Positions 1 through 8,771 of a DNA stretch of 64,000 bases are shown here, piece after piece. The DNA is taken from contig CADEEA010000011.1 in assembly GCA_902826245.1 (NCBI GenBank), forward strand, positions 1 to 64,000, given 5' to 3'. A model generated the notes under the pieces. It saw nothing but the letters and a program-made list of their open reading frames with translations, had not been told where the DNA came from and ran no database searches. How positions within the stretch are numbered: the first letter of the stretch is position 1; every line of letters begins with the position of its first letter. Made by a program: the position numbers and the translations under genes. The stretch is from an uncultured Alphaproteobacteria bacterium. GTDB taxonomy: Bacteria > Pseudomonadota > Alphaproteobacteria > Caulobacterales > Aquidulcibacteraceae.

Positions 1-161
1 ATGCTGCGTCGAGCATCGCCGGCGCGCGTGGCGTCGTCGCGCACGCGATCGACGACGACGCGGTGCGCTTCTACGAAAAACACGGCTTCGTGCGATCGCC
101 GCTGGGGGAGCGGGTTATGCTGATGGCGATGGAGACGGTGGGGGTGGTGTTGGGGGAGTAG
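1..161 (+). CDS. GNAT-family N-acetyltransferase, C-terminal fragment (start lies outside the window)
   Basis: The reading frame is open from base 3 to a TAG at 159-161. It encodes about 52 residues that match the last part of a GNAT acetyltransferase: a GARGVVAHAID segment, then AVRFYEKHGF, the typical final strand and helix around the acetyl-CoA pocket, ending MLMAMETV. GNAT enzymes move an acetyl group from acetyl-CoA to an amine. The wording resembles TacT-like toxins paired with RHH antitoxins, but the partner and the N-terminus are outside the window, so substrate and toxin status cannot be decided. Confidence 0.7.
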   Translation, partial: AASSIAGARGVVAHAIDDDAVRFYEKHGFVRSPLGERVMLMAMETVGVVLGE

Positions 162-224
162 CAGGCGGCAAAGCGCGCGCCCTATTACAGCGAGGCCGCG
201 ATAAACGTGGCGGCGTGGGATCGG

Positions 225-1262
225 CTAAATCCCATAAACCCGCCCCATCTCCGGCTCCTTGGCCGCCACCAGCTTCGCCAGATCGACAATTACCTTCGCC
301 TGCTTCCAGGTCGCGTCGTCCTGCATCTTGCCGTCGAGCATCGCCACGCCCGCGCCATCGGGCATCGCGGCCAATATGCGCAGCGCGAATTTCACTTCTT
401 CCACGTCCGGCGAAAATACCCGTCTCGCGATGGCGATCTGGCTTGGGTGCAGGCTCCAGGCGCCGACGCAGCCCATGAGGTAGGCGTTGCGGAATTGCTG
501 TTCGCATGCTTCCGCATCGGCGATGTCGCCGAACGGGCCGTAGAACGGCTTGATGCCGTGTATGGCGCAGGCATCGACCATTTTCGCAAACGTGTAATGC
601 CACAAATCTTGTTGTACAGAAACACGCGCACCGCCCTCGCCTGCATCGCCAAGCACGCGATAACCGGGATGACCCCCGCCGACGCGCGTGGTTTTCATCT
701 TGCGCGAAGCGGCAAGATCGGCGGGGCCCAGCGAAATCCCCTGCATACGCGGGCTGGCGCCGGCTATGGCTTCGACATTGGCGACGCCTTGCGCGGTTTC
801 CAGGAGCGCGTGCAACAGAATAGGCTTCTTCAGGCCATGCTTGGCTTCGAGCAAAGCCAGCAACTGATCCATGTAGTGGATGTCCCAATGGCCCTCCACT
901 TTCGGCACCATGATCACATCGAGCCGATCGCCCAAGCCAGCCACAAGCTCCGTCACGTCATCCAGATGCCAAGGCGAATTGAGTGCGTTGATGCGGGCCC
1001 AGAGGCCAGCGCCGCCCAGGTCCATGCGCCCCATCTCAATCGCGCCCGCGCGGGCGGCTTCTTTGGCGTCGGCGGGGATAGCGTCTTCAAGATTGGCGAG
1101 GATCACGTCAGCTTCGCGCGCCAGTTCGGGAACCTTGGCGCGCACCTTTTCCAGATGCGGCGGCACGAAATGGATCATGCGCTCCAGACGGACCGGCATT
1201 TCTCGCCATGGCTGCGGCGCGCCTGCGGCAAGCGGGGAAAAGAACTGGCGAGGCGGCTTCAT
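225..1262 (-). CDS. HpcH/HpaI aldolase / citrate lyase family protein (malyl-CoA lyase-like)
   Basis: The 345-residue protein starting [10 protein letters not shown] has the layout of CoA-ester lyases of the citrate lyase beta/malyl-CoA lyase group. It carries an early acidic [13 protein letters not shown] segment (Mg/substrate binding), [19 protein letters not shown], the [10 protein letters not shown] signature and a late [13 protein letters not shown] segment. Members cleave malyl-CoA or beta-methylmalyl-CoA to glyoxylate and an acyl-CoA; which one this protein uses is not visible. An upstream start would add 53 residues that look like translated intergenic DNA, so ATG at 1262 was chosen. 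The gene is divergent from accA, 158 bp away. Confidence 0.85.
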   Translation of the reverse strand: MKPPRQFFSPLAAGAPQPWREMPVRLERMIHFVPPHLEKVRAKVPELAREADVILANLEDAIPADAKEAARAGAIEMGRMDLGGAGLWARINALNSPWHLDDVTELVAGLGDRLDVIMVPKVEGHWDIHYMDQLLALLEAKHGLKKPILLHALLETAQGVANVEAIAGASPRMQGISLGPADLAASRKMKTTRVGGGHPGYRVLGDAGEGGARVSVQQDLWHYTFAKMVDACAIHGIKPFYGPFGDIADAEACEQQFRNAYLMGCVGAWSLHPSQIAIARRVFSPDVEEVKFALRILAAMPDGAGVAMLDGKMQDDATWKQAKVIVDLAKLVAAKEPEMGRVYGI

Positions 1263-1420
1263 CGGGAATGATCCTGTTTCGTTCGCATGCGCAGCATGGC
1301 GTGAGCCGGGAAAGAGCGCAATCGGCGCCCCCAATCGGGCGCCCTGCCTTGAAGCGGAGCAACGAACGGCTAAAACTCGGGTGGTCCGGGCGCCGCCCCC
1401 GGGGGCCGGGACGATCCTCA

Positions 1421-2419
1421 TTGCGCACTTATCTCGATTTCGAAAAATCGGTCGCTGAGATCGAAGCCAAGATCGAAGAGCTCGCGGCGCTGGCGGAGGC
1501 CTCGGGCGCCGACGCGATCACGCAAGGCGTCGAACTCTCCCGGCTCAAGACAAAGGCCGAAAACCAGCTCGCGGCTATCTATTCCAAGCTGGAGCCATGG
1601 CAGAAGGCGCAAGTCGCGCGTCACCCGGAGCGACCGCATTTTCGCGATTATGTGGCCGCCCTGGTCACCGATTTCATCGAGCTCTCGGGCGATCGCCAAT
1701 ATGGCGAAGACGCCGCCATCCTGGGCGGGACTGGAAAATTCCTCGGACGCCCGTGCGTCGTGCTCGGTCACGAGAAAGGCCGCACCACTCAGGAACGCCT
1801 CAAGCACAATTTCGGCATGGCCCGCCCAGAGGGGTACCGTAAAGCCGTGCGACTGATGGACCTTGCCGACCGCTTTTCATTACCGGTCGTGAGTTTCGTC
1901 GATTCTGCAGGCGCCTACCCCGGCATTGGCGCGGAAGAGCGAGGCCAGGGCGAGGCCATTGCTCGTTCCACGGAGCGCTGCCTCACTTTGGGTGTACCCA
2001 TGGTGGCGGTGATCTCTGGCGAAGGCGGCTCCGGAGGCGCCATCGCCATCGCCGCCGCCAGCACCGTGCTGATGCTTGAGCACTCGTATTATTCCGTGAT
2101 CAGCCCCGAGGGCGCGGCTTCCATCCTCTATCGGAAAAAAGAGGGCGACGCGCCGCGTGCAGATCGCGTCAAGGAAGTGGCGAACTCGCTGAAGATAACC
2201 GCGCAAGACCTGCTCGAACTCGGCGTAATCGACGCCATTATCGCCGAGCCGACCGGGGGCGCGCACCGCGAGCCAGCAGCGGCGGTGGCGGCGGTCGGAG
2301 CTGCGGTCGCAGAAGCGCTCGATGCGCTGGCGCCGCTCTCGCCGGCCGAGGTCAAACAGCAACGCCGCGAGCGCTTTCTGGCGATTGGCCGTTTCGAAGC
2401 GGCGCCCGCCGGCGCCTAA
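1421..2419 (+). CDS. accA: acetyl-CoA carboxylase carboxyltransferase subunit alpha
   Basis: The 332-residue product aligns from its first residues with alphaproteobacterial AccA ([19 protein letters not shown]). It carries the crotonase-type carboxyltransferase core, including [20 protein letters not shown] and [13 protein letters not shown]. With AccD it transfers the carboxyl group from carboxybiotin to acetyl-CoA, the first committed step of fatty acid synthesis, in the cytosol. The family start is normally at this position, but the codon here is TTG and no clear Shine-Dalgarno site precedes it; the only upstream in-frame ATG lies 213 bases away inside the divergent gene. The start is therefore chosen by homology. 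Confidence 0.95.
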   Translation: MRTYLDFEKSVAEIEAKIEELAALAEASGADAITQGVELSRLKTKAENQLAAIYSKLEPWQKAQVARHPERPHFRDYVAALVTDFIELSGDRQYGEDAAILGGTGKFLGRPCVVLGHEKGRTTQERLKHNFGMARPEGYRKAVRLMDLADRFSLPVVSFVDSAGAYPGIGAEERGQGEAIARSTERCLTLGVPMVAVISGEGGSGGAIAIAAASTVLMLEHSYYSVISPEGAASILYRKKEGDAPRADRVKEVANSLKITAQDLLELGVIDAIIAEPTGGAHREPAAAVAAVGAAVAEALDALAPLSPAEVKQQRRERFLAIGRFEAAPAGA

Positions 2420-2465
2420 TCGCCACATTGCATACGATAATAGCGAGAAATCCGGAGAGACGCCT

Positions 2466-3047
2466 ATGGCTGAAGATATTTCCCGTCGCGCAGTAACGCT
2501 TGGGCTTGGTGCGCTCAGCGCCGGGGCAATTGTGCCCGGCCTGGCGCTCGCGCAAGACCCACAAACCTATTCCCAAGACGAAGTGCTGGCGGCAGCTCAG
2601 CGTGTATTCGGAACCGGCGCTGAAGGCCTCGCCACCGTAGTGCGCCACGTGTTCGAGGACCTTGGCCGCCCGAACGCTTACATCGAAGGCGACGAAGGTT
2701 CCGGCGCCATCGGCGTTGGCCTACGATATGGTTCCGGCAACCTCCGCATGAAGGGCGGCGCTCCCCTGACCCACCTCTATTGGCAGGGACCGTCCATCGG
2801 TTTCGACACCGGCGGCAATGCGTCGCGCGTTTTCACTTTGGTGTACAATTTGCAGAACGTGGACCAAATCTACCATCGCTTCGGCGGCGTCGACGGCTCG
2901 GCTTATTTCATTGGCGGGGTGGGCGTGAATTATCAGCGGCGCAACAACGTGACCTTGGCGCCGATGCGCGCCGGCGTCGGTTTCCGCGTCGGCGCCAATA
3001 TCGGCTACCTCCATTATTCCCGCCGCCGCCGGCTCAACCCGTTCTGA
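2466..3047 (+). CDS. DUF1134 family exported protein, EipA-like (envelope integrity)
   Basis: A 193-residue protein preceded by GGAGAG. The N-terminus has SRRAVTLGLGALSAG and an ALAQ end, a twin-arginine-like signal peptide, so it should be periplasmic. The rest matches DUF1134, the family of Brucella EipA, a small beta-barrel needed for envelope integrity: YIEGDEGSGAIGVGLRYGSG, the GPSIGFDTGGNASRVF core and a GANIGYLHYSR ending. It lies 46 bases after accA on the same strand. The family assignment is firm; the role is inferred from EipA. Confidence 0.88.
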   Translation: MAEDISRRAVTLGLGALSAGAIVPGLALAQDPQTYSQDEVLAAAQRVFGTGAEGLATVVRHVFEDLGRPNAYIEGDEGSGAIGVGLRYGSGNLRMKGGAPLTHLYWQGPSIGFDTGGNASRVFTLVYNLQNVDQIYHRFGGVDGSAYFIGGVGVNYQRRNNVTLAPMRAGVGFRVGANIGYLHYSRRRRLNPF

Positions 3048-3115
3048 ACGATCACGAGGTTTTGTGATGCGGCGGCGGCGCTGCACGCTACTCTCCCCGG
3101 TGCGGGAGATCGCTT

Positions 3116-5161
3116 ATGCGCGCATGCTTACTGTTGGCGTGGTTTGTGCTGACGCTTGCCTGCGCTGGATCGGCTGCATCGCAGCCAGTTCGCGATCCGC
3201 TGACCTGGCCCCGGCTTGAGCGCTTCCGCAGCGAGGCCGAATTCCGCGCCTATTTGAGTGCGTACGCGCGAGTGCGCGCCGACGCCAATTCGAGCAAACG
3301 GCGGGCCAAAGCAGACCCCAGCGCCTATTGTGCACCTGAGGATTATCCGTGTGACCAGGCGAACGCAGCACCCGAGGACGACGAGGACATCATCGTCGTC
3401 ACGGGCTCTCGCTTACCGGCGGTAGCGGCGGCTTCCACCTCCATCACCAACGTGCAGGAAAGCGGTGTCGATGAGGGAGACATCGTAAAGCTCTACGACC
3501 GTTTCCTCATCGTCTTACAAGATGGCCGCTTATTCTCCGTCGATACTGGCCGCTCGACGGGGGAGATGGCCGTGATCGATCGCGCCAATGTCTATCGTGA
3601 TGCTGGCGCCGACGCCTGGTACGATGAAATCCTGGTTAACGAAAACCGCATCGTCGCCACCGGCTTCAATTACCGTGAGGACGCCACAGAATTTTCCGTG
3701 TTCTCGATCGATCGCGATGGGCGTTTCACGCGCGAGAGTTCTTATTTTCTTTCATCCGATGACTATTATGACACCGAAAACTACGCGACCCGCCTCGCGG
3801 GCGGCTCGCTGGTCATCTACACGCCGCTTGAGATCAACGACATAGACACCGACGAACGGTTGCGCTGGCCAATGGTCCGACGCTGGCTGCGCGAAGGAGA
3901 GCCGCGCGCCGTCGTCACCACAGGCAGGCCCCTGTTTGACGCGCGCCACATTTATCGCCCGATCCAGTATACACTCGAACCGACGATCCACACCATTTCG
4001 GTATGCCCACTAGGCGAGCCGCGCGCCGGCGACGAACTCGAGTGCCGCAGCACCGCAATTGTTGGCCCGGCGGGCGAGGAATTCTATGTTTCGCAAGAGC
4101 ATATCTATCTTTGGCTCTGGCCGCTGGAGGAGGAAGCGCGTGGCGCGCAGCAGAGCGCCGATTGCGAGGCGCGGGCGAGCGACGCGTACTTGGCTGCCGT
4201 CCCGTCAGCGCTCTACCAGATTGCGCTCGATGACGCCGCCACGCGTGCGTTGTACGTGCGTGGGGTGCCCAACGACCAACTCAGTATGGAGGCCGGTACC
4301 GACCATTTTCACGCGCTGTCGATCTGGACCGACGGGACATGCTGGCGGGAGCGTCACTACGACGCTCCGCCGGAACCTGTGCCATTGCGGTTCCTGAGCG
4401 CGCCGCTGAGCTTGTTCTCAACGACCCCGCAGGCAGCGCCCGTCGCTTCGTTTACCTCGCTCCCAAGTGTTGGTGATGATCGTGGGTTGGAGAACCGGTT
4501 CGTCGGCAGCTATTTGGTGTATGGCAGCCGCTCATCCCGGAATTCTTACGCCTACAACGCAGAGGAAATATGGCGGCCAGGGCGCTTGGTCGCAGTTCCT
4601 TCCGCCGATCCCAGCGCGGCACGAGCGCTCGAACTCTCGCACAACGTGCTGCGCATCGAAAGGGTCGGGAACAACGCCGTCACGACCGGGTATCGCGACG
4701 CGCAGGGTTTGAACGTCTCGCTTCTCGATCTGCGAGGCGAGCCGCGTATCGCCTCCAGCGTGCTACTCACAGGCCGTTATGAAACAGAGGGCCGATCGCA
4801 CGCTTTCAATAGCGCCGTGAGTGAAAGCGGCGCCGGCCTCATGGGAGTGCCCACAAGTGGAGCACGCCGAGAGAGCGGGCGCTGGTGGTGGCGCAGCCAG
4901 AGCTCAGACGTGAGCTTCATCGCCGTCGGCGCCGACGCAACACTTCACTCCATCGGTCCCCTGCTCGCCGACGAGAACGCCCAGCACCCAAGCTATCGCT
5001 GCCAGGTTTCCTGCGTTGATTGGTACGGCAATTCGCGAGCGATCTTCGTTGCCGGACGTGTATTCGCTCTGTCGGGCGTCGAACTCATGGAAGGCAAGGT
5101 CGAGAATAGTGTTCTCGTCGAGCGAGGCCGCGTCAATCTTTCCGCGCCTTTGCGGCGGTAG
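3116..5161 (+). CDS. secreted beta-propeller domain protein (PF09826-like)
   Basis: A 681-residue exported protein. Residues 1-20 form a hydrophobic signal with a possible lipobox ending TLAC (Cys16). Around residues 105-120 it has TNVQESGVDEGDIVKLYD, which matches the start of the 'beta propeller domain' family found in secreted bacterial and archaeal proteins. The remainder is a long beta-rich repeat region. Just before the propeller is an acidic stretch followed by DIIVVTGSRLP, very like the segment preceding the plug of TonB-dependent receptors. The function of the family is unknown. Its 3' end overlaps the convergent ion channel gene by 29 bases. Confidence 0.75.
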   Translation: MRACLLLAWFVLTLACAGSAASQPVRDPLTWPRLERFRSEAEFRAYLSAYARVRADANSSKRRAKADPSAYCAPEDYPCDQANAAPEDDEDIIVVTGSRLPAVAAASTSITNVQESGVDEGDIVKLYDRFLIVLQDGRLFSVDTGRSTGEMAVIDRANVYRDAGADAWYDEILVNENRIVATGFNYREDATEFSVFSIDRDGRFTRESSYFLSSDDYYDTENYATRLAGGSLVIYTPLEINDIDTDERLRWPMVRRWLREGEPRAVVTTGRPLFDARHIYRPIQYTLEPTIHTISVCPLGEPRAGDELECRSTAIVGPAGEEFYVSQEHIYLWLWPLEEEARGAQQSADCEARASDAYLAAVPSALYQIALDDAATRALYVRGVPNDQLSMEAGTDHFHALSIWTDGTCWRERHYDAPPEPVPLRFLSAPLSLFSTTPQAAPVASFTSLPSVGDDRGLENRFVGSYLVYGSRSSRNSYAYNAEEIWRPGRLVAVPSADPSAARALELSHNVLRIERVGNNAVTTGYRDAQGLNVSLLDLRGEPRIASSVLLTGRYETEGRSHAFNSAVSESGAGLMGVPTSGARRESGRWWWRSQSSDVSFIAVGADATLHSIGPLLADENAQHPSYRCQVSCVDWYGNSRAIFVAGRVFALSGVELMEGKVENSVLVERGRVNLSAPLRR

Positions 5162-5972
5162 CGCCGGATTTCTTCATCTGCTTGGCTTCGTGGCGTTCGC
5201 GGAATTCCTCGGCGAACGCAGAAGCTAGAATGCCGGTAGGCATCGCGACGATGCCGATGCCGGCGAGCGCTACGATGCCGGCGGCGATGCGGCCGAGCAC
5301 GGTCTCGGGATAGACATCGCCATACCCCACCGTGGTCAAGGTCACGATCGCCCACCACATGGCGCGCGTGATCGAGCCGAATTGCTCGGGCTTGGATGCT
5401 CCCTCGATGAAATAGAGCATCATCGCGGCGATGTAGAGTTGTGCGGCGGCGACGCAGAGCGCCGCCACGAGCGGCGCCGAGGCGCGCTTCACTGCCGCAC
5501 CCACGATGGCGAACGCCGGCACGTAACGCGCCAACTTGAACAGGCGGAACAGACGCAGCGCCCGCAACGCCGCAAGCCAATTGGCGTCGGCTTGCGAGAA
5601 GAACAACAGCACGATGAGCTCCGGCAGAAACGCGAACAGATCGGCGATGGCGATTGGCTGTTTGAGAAAGCGCAGACGACCCGCCGCGCCCTTGTGCAGC
5701 GGATTTTCGCCTTCAGACCAGAAACGCAGCCCGAACTCCAAGGCGAACACCCACACCACAACGATGTTCACCCAGCCGACCGCGCCCTGAATCCAGGCAG
5801 GCATGGGTGTGTCCGCGCGCGCAGCTTCGGTCTCCAGCGCCAGCGCCGCCAAACTTGCCAGCACCAGAGCGATGATCAGGCCGGAGAATAAATTGATGGC
5901 GCCCTCGTCCGGCTCCAGCCAGTCGTGGACATAGGCTTTGATCGTGGCGTGCTTGCGTTTGATCAACGGCAT
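5133..5972 (-). CDS. voltage-gated potassium channel-type ion transporter
   Basis: A 279-residue six-helix channel subunit. It shows hydrophobic S1-S3 segments, an arginine-rich S4 (LRALRLFRLFKLARY), a pore loop with the potassium selectivity filter TVGYGDVYP, and an S6 helix (IAAGIVALAGIGIVAMPTGILASAF). These mark a Kv-like tetrameric K+ channel of the inner membrane. The C-terminus is short, basic and without a cyclic-nucleotide domain. It is convergent with the beta-propeller gene, sharing 29 bases at the 3' ends. A candidate for membrane-potential or K+ control. Confidence 0.9.
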   Translation of the reverse strand: MPLIKRKHATIKAYVHDWLEPDEGAINLFSGLIIALVLASLAALALETEAARADTPMPAWIQGAVGWVNIVVVWVFALEFGLRFWSEGENPLHKGAAGRLRFLKQPIAIADLFAFLPELIVLLFFSQADANWLAALRALRLFRLFKLARYVPAFAIVGAAVKRASAPLVAALCVAAAQLYIAAMMLYFIEGASKPEQFGSITRAMWWAIVTLTTVGYGDVYPETVLGRIAAGIVALAGIGIVAMPTGILASAFAEEFRERHEAKQMKKSGATAAKARKD

Positions 5973-6015
5973 CGGATCGGTTCTAGGCGCGCGCCGGGAA
6001 GGTAGCCAAGCGCGC

Positions 6016-6339
6016 TCAGCCGGGCGTTGAAAGCTTCAGTCCGACAATGCCCACAACGATAAGGGTCATGCACGCCAGGCGCGTCATGTTCGCGCTTTCG
6101 GAGAAAAGCATGATTCCCAAGAGCGCCGCGCCCACCGCGCCAATCCCGGTCCAGACCGCATAGGCTGTCCCGATCGGCAGCGTGCGCGCCGCCTGCGCCA
6201 AGAGCCACATGCTCACAGCCATGGCAGCGATCGTGATCGTGGTTGGCGTTGGCCTGGTGAAGCCTTCCGAATATTTCAGGCCTATCGCCCAGACAATCTC
6301 GAACAGTCCGGCGAGCACGAGCATGAGCCAGGGATTCAT
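6016..6339 (-). CDS. small multidrug resistance family transporter (SugE/Gdx-like)
   Basis: A 107-residue, four-helix SMR protein starting [27 protein letters not shown]. The membrane-embedded glutamate of the family is in [11 protein letters not shown], and [19 protein letters not shown] is the usual helix-3/4 block. The WAIGLK version of helix 1 is typical of the SugE/Gdx branch, whose studied members export guanidinium. AGGA precedes the chosen ATG; a start two codons earlier is possible. It sits 8 bases behind the SDR gene, so the two are likely co-transcribed. No guanidine riboswitch was recognised. Confidence 0.88.
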   Translation of the reverse strand: MNPWLMLVLAGLFEIVWAIGLKYSEGFTRPTPTTITIAAMAVSMWLLAQAARTLPIGTAYAVWTGIGAVGAALLGIMLFSESANMTRLACMTLIVVGIVGLKLSTPG

Positions 6340-6347
6340 GAGCATTC

Positions 6348-7112
6348 CTAGTAATGCGCGAGTAAACCGCCATCGACGGCGAGGACTTGACCGGTGATGT
6401 AGGACGCTGCAGGCGAACAAAGAAACAAAACCGCGGGCGCAAGCTCCTCCGGATCGCCCCAGCGGCCAAGCGATGTGCGCGCTTTGAGCCATTCGGATAC
6501 TCTCGGATCGGCCATGGAAGCGGCGTTTGCCTCCGTCTTGAAAAAGCCAGGCGCGATGCCGTTCACGTTGATGTTGTACGGCCCGAGCTCAGCGGCGAGC
6601 GCGCGGGTGAGGCCATCGAGGCCGGCCTTACTCACGCCGTACACAGGGTCGCCGGGATTGGCGATTTGGCCCGCCACCGAAGAAACATTCACGATGCGTC
6701 CCCCGCGGCCGCCGGCGATCATCAGCTTGGCCGCGCGGCGCGCCAGCTCGAGCGGCGCAATGAGGTTCGCCTCGATCAGCCGACGCGCGGCGGCGCTGTC
6801 GATGTCGAACAGACCGCGCCGATCGCGCATGCCGACATTGTTGACCAGGATATCGAGCCGGCCCGCCTCAGCTTCGATGCGCGCGAAGGCCCGCGCCGCA
6901 GCCGCCTCATCGCTAACGTCAAACGCCAGCACGCTGGCTGCACCGCCGCCCGCCACGATCTCCGCGACCGCCGCATCAGCCTTCGCCCCGTCGCGCCCAT
7001 TGATCCACACATGCGCGCCCGCGCGGGCGAGTGTTTTCGCTGCAGCAAGACCAAGGCCGGCGCTCGATCCTGTGATGAGCGCGTGTTGGCTGGAGAAGTT
7101 GAAGTGGGTCAT
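6348..7112 (-). CDS. SDR family NAD(P)-dependent oxidoreductase
   Basis: A 254-residue classical short-chain dehydrogenase with the nucleotide-binding TGSSAGLG, the NNVG motif, the catalytic serine in NVSSVAG, and YGVSK supplying the Tyr-Lys pair. The order and length fit gluconate 5-dehydrogenase or 3-oxoacyl reductase-like enzymes, but the substrate is not readable. The start [15 protein letters not shown] is preferred over one 15 codons upstream because the latter runs into non-conserved sequence. The gene precedes the SMR transporter with 8 bases between. Confidence 0.87.
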   Translation of the reverse strand: MTHFNFSSQHALITGSSAGLGLAAAKTLARAGAHVWINGRDGAKADAAVAEIVAGGGAASVLAFDVSDEAAAARAFARIEAEAGRLDILVNNVGMRDRRGLFDIDSAAARRLIEANLIAPLELARRAAKLMIAGGRGGRIVNVSSVAGQIANPGDPVYGVSKAGLDGLTRALAAELGPYNINVNGIAPGFFKTEANAASMADPRVSEWLKARTSLGRWGDPEELAPAVLFLCSPAASYITGQVLAVDGGLLAHY

Positions 7113-7150
7113 CTTATGCCGGTGACCTAAAAGACCGCCCCATCCCGGCG

Positions 7151-7254
7151 CCGTCATTCCGGACGCGCGGAGCGCGATCCGGAACCCAGGAGCAAGCGTC
7201 GCGCTGGCCGCCCCAAGGTTCGGGGTTCCGCCTCCGGCGGCCCCGGAATGACGG
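7151..7254. repeat. interspersed palindromic repeat, family A, copy 1
   Basis: A 104-bp imperfect palindrome begins CCGTCATTCCGG and ends CCGGAATGACGG, with internal secondary stems (GCGCGGAGCGC, CCGCCTCCGGCGG). Related copies lie at 34969-35071 and 55261-55362. It lies between the SDR and VapC-like genes. Confidence 0.85.
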
Positions 7255-7292
7255 ATCCCCGAGCGTCGAGAGTTGGCGCTCCACTCTTGGCA

Positions 7293-7706
7293 TCACGTTC
7301 TCGCGTCCAACGCTCGCAGGGGCGCGTGATTTTGGCTCCACGCGATCAACCGCTTGTCCGAGGTGACGAGTTTCGCGCCCAGCCGCAGCGACGTGGCGGC
7401 GATGAAGCGATCGGCGGGGTCGTCAGGCAGGTCTGGCAAGCTCACCGACAACGCGGCCGCTGCGCCATCGAGGGCAATTTCCTCGACGCCGGCGCGCATG
7501 ACATCGCCGCGCCAGAGTTCGATCGGTTGGCCAAGCGCGTAACGCCCTTTCCTCACGAGCAACGCCACCTCCCAGACCGAAACTGCAGAGTACCTCGCCT
7601 CGTCTTTATCGATCGCGACCTGAACAGCGTCTCGCGCCTTGCTCCCCAAGCGAGCGCTGCCACCCGAGAGCCAGAGTAGCGCGTTGGTGTCGAGCAGGAG
7701 CAGCAT
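7293..7706 (-). CDS. PIN-domain toxin, VapC-type RNase
   Basis: A 137-residue PIN-domain protein starting MLLLLDTNALLWL. The metal-binding acidic residues are visible: Asp in LLDTNALLW, Glu in VSVWEVALL, and Asp residues in LPDDPADRFIAATSLRLGAKLVTSDKRL. VapC toxins are Mg-dependent endoribonucleases that usually cut tRNA or rRNA when not bound by their antitoxin. The ATG lies two bases after the stop of the antitoxin gene, so translation is coupled. Typical length; it looks intact. Confidence 0.92.
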   Translation of the reverse strand: MLLLLDTNALLWLSGGSARLGSKARDAVQVAIDKDEARYSAVSVWEVALLVRKGRYALGQPIELWRGDVMRAGVEEIALDGAAAALSVSLPDLPDDPADRFIAATSLRLGAKLVTSDKRLIAWSQNHAPLRALDART

Positions 7707-7708
7707 GA

Positions 7709-7978
7709 TTATTGACCAGAGTTTTCCTCGTCCGCCGTCCATGCCGAGGGATCGATTACGGGCTCATCGAGATCGACGTCTCCGATGGGGTAAACCAGGC
7801 CCTTGTGCATGCCAAAGGCGGGGCGGTGCGGCCTCAAAGCGCTTGGCGCAGGCGCAAGCTGCGCCACTGGCTTGCCGTTCTTGGTGATCACGACAGCCTC
7901 CCCGGTCTGGGCGACTTCATCCATCAAGGCCAAGCACTTGGCTTTGAATTCCGAGGCGGGCATTGTTTTGGTGACCAT
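7709..7978 (-). CDS. type II antitoxin, Phd/YefM-VapB type
   Basis: An 89-residue protein with the Phd/YefM opening TKTMPASEFKAKCLALMDEVAQTGEAVVITKNGKPVAQLAP, which forms the DNA-binding dimer. The acidic C-terminal tail (DVDLDEPVIDPSAWTADEENSGQ) is the likely toxin-binding part. The start is uncertain: in-frame ATGs occur at 7996, 7984, 7978 and 7963, none with a good ribosome site; the first three sit within or beside two 12-bp palindromes that may be the operator. It neutralises the downstream PIN toxin and probably represses the operon. Confidence 0.88.
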   Translation of the reverse strand: MVTKTMPASEFKAKCLALMDEVAQTGEAVVITKNGKPVAQLAPAPSALRPHRPAFGMHKGLVYPIGDVDLDEPVIDPSAWTADEENSGQ

Positions 7979-7995
7979 GGTCATGACTATGGTCA
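7972..7995. promoter_or_regulatory. candidate autoregulatory operator of the vapBC-type operon
   Basis: Two adjacent 12-base palindromes, TGACCATGGTCA (perfect) and TGACTATGGTCA (one mismatch), lie back to back across the start region of the antitoxin gene. Phd/VapB antitoxins bind paired palindromes in their own promoters, so this is a plausible site. The sequence is clear; the function is inferred. Confidence 0.45.
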
Positions 7996-8048
7996 TTTCG
8001 GGGCGAGCGTCAAGGTACTCCGCGGCGGTTTTTCGCCGAAGACGGCCG

Positions 8049-8522
8049 TTAAGTGCTCGCGCCCGCCAGTCCAAAAATGAACTCGACGACCTTTTCCTCC
8101 AAGATGGCGCTGTTCGGCCCGTGATAGCCATTTGCCCGGGCAGAGGCGATGTCTTCCCGATCCACCACGATGCCGTTGCGTCGAGCAATTTCATTCACGA
8201 CTAGCCCCAGGCGAACTCGACGCTCCGCGATCACGCGATACTCCGCCCGCAGTTCATCGTCATTCTTGCCAACGTCTTCGGGATCGAAAATGCCGGCGTT
8301 GCGATCAGCCTTTATCTGTCGCCAAATCGCGGACAACTCGCGGTCTACCATCCGTTTAGGGACTGAAAATTTGTGCGCTTCGTCGAGTAGGTCGAACAAG
8401 CGACGCCTCCTATCCACCCCTTCCTCGTCTGGAATGGCCGCTGTCATTCCACGCAGCGCATCGGTGCTAGGTATGGCGAAAGTCGGCGCGCGACTGAACA
8501 GTGATCCTAGGTCTGGAAGCAT
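8049..8522 (-). CDS. orphan trigger factor C-terminal-domain protein
   Basis: A 157-residue protein whose second half closely resembles the helical C-terminal (chaperone) domain of trigger factor: FSVPKRMVDRELSAIWRQI, DPEDVGKNDDELRAEYRVIAERRVRLGLVVNEIARRNGI, and a late ILEEKVVEFIFGLA. The ribosome-binding N-domain and the PPIase domain are absent. The first 45 residues (MLPDLGSLFSRAPTF...) are not recognised. It is either a freestanding derivative of tig or a remnant of a duplicated tig with an open frame. It lies 70 bases upstream of the toxin-antitoxin pair on the same strand. Start ATG 8522; an internal ATG after 25 residues is possible. Confidence 0.7.
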   Translation of the reverse strand: MLPDLGSLFSRAPTFAIPSTDALRGMTAAIPDEEGVDRRRRLFDLLDEAHKFSVPKRMVDRELSAIWRQIKADRNAGIFDPEDVGKNDDELRAEYRVIAERRVRLGLVVNEIARRNGIVVDREDIASARANGYHGPNSAILEEKVVEFIFGLAGAST

Positions 8523-8771
8523 GTCGCACGTTACGACCCGGCTGCATTGTCGGCTAGCTGGCCGTTCTTACCAATGTCCGTTCAGGGCCACTGCCAGGCC
8601 ATCGGTAATACTTCACGACGGGCTTGATCGCTCAATTCCTGCCGCTCGCTATGCTGCGTTGGCTAAGGCACGCCGTCGCCGAAAGCCGCCGGTTACGGCG
8701 GTGTGCGACCTGGTGTATCCTTACTTGCGCCACGGCGTCCGCGCCTTCGGCGCTACAGTCTTCGCTGTCGC
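8523..8771. other. 249-bp intergenic stretch without a recognisable gene
   Basis: This stretch separates the FGE/WD40 lipoprotein gene from the trigger-factor-like gene. One open frame crosses it on the plus strand, but the translation is low-complexity Arg/Ala sequence with no family resemblance. Short stems such as GCCGCCGGTTACGGCGG near 8690 are present. No RNA gene or terminator with a T-run was seen. Confidence 0.4.
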
